Source: a virus
Length of the DNA: 59,920 nucleotides
IMG/VR virus record: IMGVR_UViG_3300035199_000797
Coordinates: 1-59,920 of that record
Direction: 5' to 3' (one strand)
Shown: in pieces, positions 57,733 through 59,920 of the stretch
How positions within the stretch are numbered: the first letter of the stretch is position 1
How the letters are laid out: every line of letters starts with the position of its first letter
Position numbers and translations under genes: made by a program
The notes under the pieces: generated by a model
What the model was told of the DNA's origin: nothing
Database searches by the model: none
The model's input: the letters and a program-made list of their open reading frames with translations, nothing else

Positions 57733-59610
57733 CTACCACGACCTCGAGCGACCGCCATTAAAGAATAATCTCTCTGGATCGGGGATCTCCCAGTCCTTGC
57801 GGCATGCTTTCATCCGATATCTTGCCTCGAAGTTTCTGGGAAGTTTCGTTTCCAGATCGCCACAAGCGAAGACGAGCATGTCCCTTGTCAAGCCGCTCAC
57901 ATTTCGTAGGTCGGCGGCACTGAAGTTGACCCCTGCGAATTTGACGCCCGCCATTTTGGCGCCTTGAAGATAGGCACTGCGGAGGTCGGCTCCCTCGAAA
58001 TTGGCGCCTTTGAGGATTGTGCCTTCAAGGTTGGCGCCATGGAGATTTGCCCAAGACAAGTTTGCCCCATTGAGGTGCGCGAGTCTGAGGTTGGCCCCTT
58101 GAAGATTGGCGAATCGGAGTTTGGCCCATCGGAGTTTAGCCGATTCGAGATTAGCCCCCTGGAGTTTCGCCTGATCGAGTGTTGCCCGCTGAAATTCAGC
58201 GTCCTTGAGGTCGGCCTTCGCAAGGAACACTGACTTGGCTCCTGAAAACCGGAGGTCCGCACCCCTTAATTTGGCGCCTATCACTTCAGCCATTGCCTTC
58301 TGGAATTCCAGCCTGTCAGTTATATCCGGCATAACAGACAGATTGGCAGGCTTGGTTGATACATCAACTTCTGTCAGTTCGGCGTAGGTGGCGAAACCCA
58401 ACAGGTCGACAGCCACAGGTCCACCGATGGCGAGATACGTCAGACCAAGTGATACCAACAACACTGAAGTGGTGACGCGAGCTTCCAGAAACGGTCGTCG
58501 CCAATCGAGGCCAGCTTGAGTACCTGCCAACGTAGCCTTCATTCGTCGAAAGAAAGAAATGCCGGCCCATGAAGTAACTGCTATCGCGACGATCAAAAAT
58601 GCGCTGCCGATCCAGTCATGCCTGGGCAGATAGCGGAGCCAACACGCCCACAATGTGACGGGCACAAGAAACCATGCGGCAAGTACAGACAGCCCAACTT
58701 TGATCAGGGTCAATGGCGTCCGACCGGCGTTGAGTTTTGATACGTAAATGGTAACGAGGCTGGTCAGCAGCCAGGGATAGGCGGTCGCTTCCAGCCTGCG
58801 GCCATCGGGAAAAATTGCCGGAAGCTCGCCCAGGCCGTCCCACATGCTTTGCAAGTAGACATGTTGGTAAAAGTAGAGCACCAAAAGGATCATGGGCGCG
58901 GCCAAAAAGAACCAAGCTATCGGAATTGACGCATTGATGATCGGCAGCGGCGTACCCGATGAATTTGTCAAAAGGGCGGCATCGGTCGTAGTGGCGATGG
59001 TCAGCCAGACGTAGACACATGCGCTGATCATGGCGAGGAAGATGTTGCGGGCGTGTTTGGAATTTTCCTCGACTTGCTTGAGGCCCCGGAATTTCTCAAT
59101 ATCGTCCGGCAGCTTCGCATTGGACAAGTTAGTACCCGCGAGTTGACCGGCCTGGAGACCTGACACCTTCGACAAATTCGCATCGTTCAAGGCCGCGTTG
59201 CGCAAATTTGCGTTTAATAATTTGGCGCCCCCGAATTCAGCGTATCCGAGATTGGAGCTTCGAAGATCGGCCAACCTGAGGTCGGCGTCCTGAAGGTCGG
59301 CGCTATGAAGGTTGGCGCAATGAAGGTCGGCCTGAAAAAGTTTGGTATTCGCAAGTTTGGCTTCAAAGAAATCCACCTGCGAGAGTATCGCGCGTTTAAG
59401 ATCGGCGCCTTCCAAATTTACGCTCAGGGCGGTCGCGCCGGTTATATTGGCTTGCTGGCCTTCTTTGCCGCGGCTCTTCACCCACTTGTCATGCTCGGCA
59501 AGCATGTCTTTCAACTCGTCTTGGGAAATTTCGACACCAGCCATTACTCTGCCCTCCAGAACTTTCTGCGTCCAATTTTCGTTCTCAGCCCTATCGAGGC
59601 GCCTTTCCAT
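57733..59610 (-). CDS. Polytopic membrane protein with two pentapeptide-repeat domains
   Basis: A 625-aa protein. Two pentapeptide blocks (about residues 55-160 and 430-580, e.g. [20 protein letters not shown] and [20 protein letters not shown]) flank about six TM helices (190-400; [32 protein letters not shown]). Each block should be a beta-helix on the cytoplasmic side. Such proteins are thought to organise membrane complexes. A smaller relative sits at 10779-11573. An internal ATG at 59544 is an alternative start. Confidence 0.86.
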   Translation of the reverse strand: MERRLDRAENENWTQKVLEGRVMAGVEISQDELKDMLAEHDKWVKSRGKEGQQANITGATALSVNLEGADLKRAILSQVDFFEAKLANTKLFQADLHCANLHSADLQDADLRLADLRSSNLGYAEFGGAKLLNANLRNAALNDANLSKVSGLQAGQLAGTNLSNAKLPDDIEKFRGLKQVEENSKHARNIFLAMISACVYVWLTIATTTDAALLTNSSGTPLPIINASIPIAWFFLAAPMILLVLYFYQHVYLQSMWDGLGELPAIFPDGRRLEATAYPWLLTSLVTIYVSKLNAGRTPLTLIKVGLSVLAAWFLVPVTLWACWLRYLPRHDWIGSAFLIVAIAVTSWAGISFFRRMKATLAGTQAGLDWRRPFLEARVTTSVLLVSLGLTYLAIGGPVAVDLLGFATYAELTEVDVSTKPANLSVMPDITDRLEFQKAMAEVIGAKLRGADLRFSGAKSVFLAKADLKDAEFQRATLDQAKLQGANLESAKLRWAKLRFANLQGANLRLAHLNGANLSWANLHGANLEGTILKGANFEGADLRSAYLQGAKMAGVKFAGVNFSAADLRNVSGLTRDMLVFACGDLETKLPRNFEARYRMKACRKDWEIPDPERLFFNGGRSRSW

Positions 59611-59755
59611 ACTAGCGCACCTTCAATCCCCATACGATATTGCCCTGCTATGGTGAGAACGCACGTTCGCTCTTTCCGCAATCAATTTGTAGGGTCGGAG
59701 AAGGGGAGTAGCCAAACGATTTGGTCTGAATTTAGGTAACTTTTGGCTGTAAAAA

Positions 59756-59790
59756 TTAGTCGCAACATTCGCAGACTGCTGCCAAAAACG
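59756..59790. promoter_or_regulatory. Probable integrase arm-type sites, right end
   Basis: TTAGTCGCAA (59756-59765) is the reverse complement of TTGCGACTAA at 258-267. CTGCCAAAAACG (59779-59790) equals 230-241 and abuts the core. 59611-59755 otherwise shows no gene. Confidence 0.48.
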
Positions 59791-59793
59791 CCA

Positions 59794-59840
59794 GCCTCTC
59801 ACGCCGGAAACAGGGGTTCGACTCCCCTTGGGGACGCCAG
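59794..59840 (+). repeat. attR: attR core (47-bp repeat, tRNA-Glu 3' end)
   Basis: Identical to 179-225. Only the 3' part of the tRNA is present, so it is no functional tRNA. The last 80 bases of the window (59841-59920) are host sequence without recognisable features. Confidence 0.92.
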
Positions 59841-59920
59841 GCACTTCTAACATCCCCGCATCGTTGCTTGTACCGCTGGGAACCCGTAGGCTGCCGCCAT
59901 CATAGGTAGCGGGAGAGCAA

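Larger units (their letters stand above)
179..59840. mobile_element. Complete integrated prophage (siphovirus-like, HK97-type head)
   Basis: Seen: 47-bp identical direct repeats bound the element (179-225 and 59794-59840), and the left copy is the 3' part of a tRNA-Glu gene. Between them lie, in phage order, integrase, early recombination operon, repressor/Cro, replication, cargo, terminase, head, tail and lysis genes. Every module expected of a temperate siphovirus is present, so it looks complete rather than a remnant. One caution is that the integrase lacks a key arginine (see integrase). About 20 kb of the element is accessory cargo, an unusually high share. Confidence 0.95.

Noticed and set aside
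59794-59840. Second tRNA-Glu at the right end
   Set aside because: Only the 3' half is present; it is the attR copy and cannot fold as a tRNA.

Overview
The window is one complete integrated prophage of about 59.6 kb with thin slivers of host chromosome on each side. A tRNA-Glu(CTC) gene at 149-224 holds the left attachment core. A 47-bp exact copy of the tRNA 3' end (179-225) returns at 59794-59840, and a tyrosine integrase reads toward the tRNA just inside the left end. The high GC content and the phage and host families present (PAS_5-like domains, GTA-type 3TM holin, DUF6961-like, GapR/DUF2312-like) point to an alphaproteobacterial host, probably Rhodospirillales; that placement is inference. 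Head genes are HK97-like (P27 small terminase, portal, ClpP-like protease, HK97-fold capsid, gp6 connector). The tail is long and probably non-contractile (tail tube, G/GT frameshift chaperone, 1135-aa tape measure), so a siphovirus is likely.

Layout. 0.28-8.25 kb is a leftward early operon read from a well-formed promoter at 8286-8314. It encodes small hypotheticals, a RecE-like exonuclease with a RecT-like partner, a J-domain protein, an HNH protein, a DUF5131 protein, a zinc-ribbon/ASCH fusion, an excisionase-like protein and the integrase. 8.4-11.6 kb holds a GNAT/PAS convergent pair, the repressor/Cro switch and a pentapeptide-repeat membrane protein. 11.6-15.5 kb is the rightward replication operon: GapR-like, RuvC-like resolvase, adenine methyltransferase-like, an initiator containing iteron-like repeats, and a probable late regulator. 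15.5-29.1 kb is a cargo region. 29.9-53.7 kb covers packaging, head, tail, fibre, a two-gene CLec/FGE conflict-type locus, and lysis. 53.8-59.6 kb is a second accessory block, mostly leftward.

Two patterns stand out. First, the 3' end of the probable late regulator (14811-15536) is repeated three more times (16245-16364, 17381-17502, 20232-20420), each copy separated by different accessory genes: a nuclease-like ORF, a TIR-like membrane protein, a UvrD-type helicase. This looks like repeated cassette acquisition at the end of one phage gene. Second, a GNAT-like gene and a PAS-like gene that overlap tail to tail occur twice, at 8421-9683 and 56213-57556. Short conserved motifs suggest the two pairs are homologous.

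The second half of the cargo (22.2-28.6 kb) is a cluster of exported proteins: a DNase I-like nuclease, two S1/P1 nucleases with intact metal ligands, a beta-propeller-like lipoprotein and an unknown secreted protein. It lies among remnants of IS66- and IS1380-type transposases. The FGE-sulfatase/C-type-lectin protein at 50359-52605 ends in a segment that resembles a diversity-generating-retroelement variable region followed by an 8-bp-stem hairpin, although no reverse transcriptase is encoded in the window.
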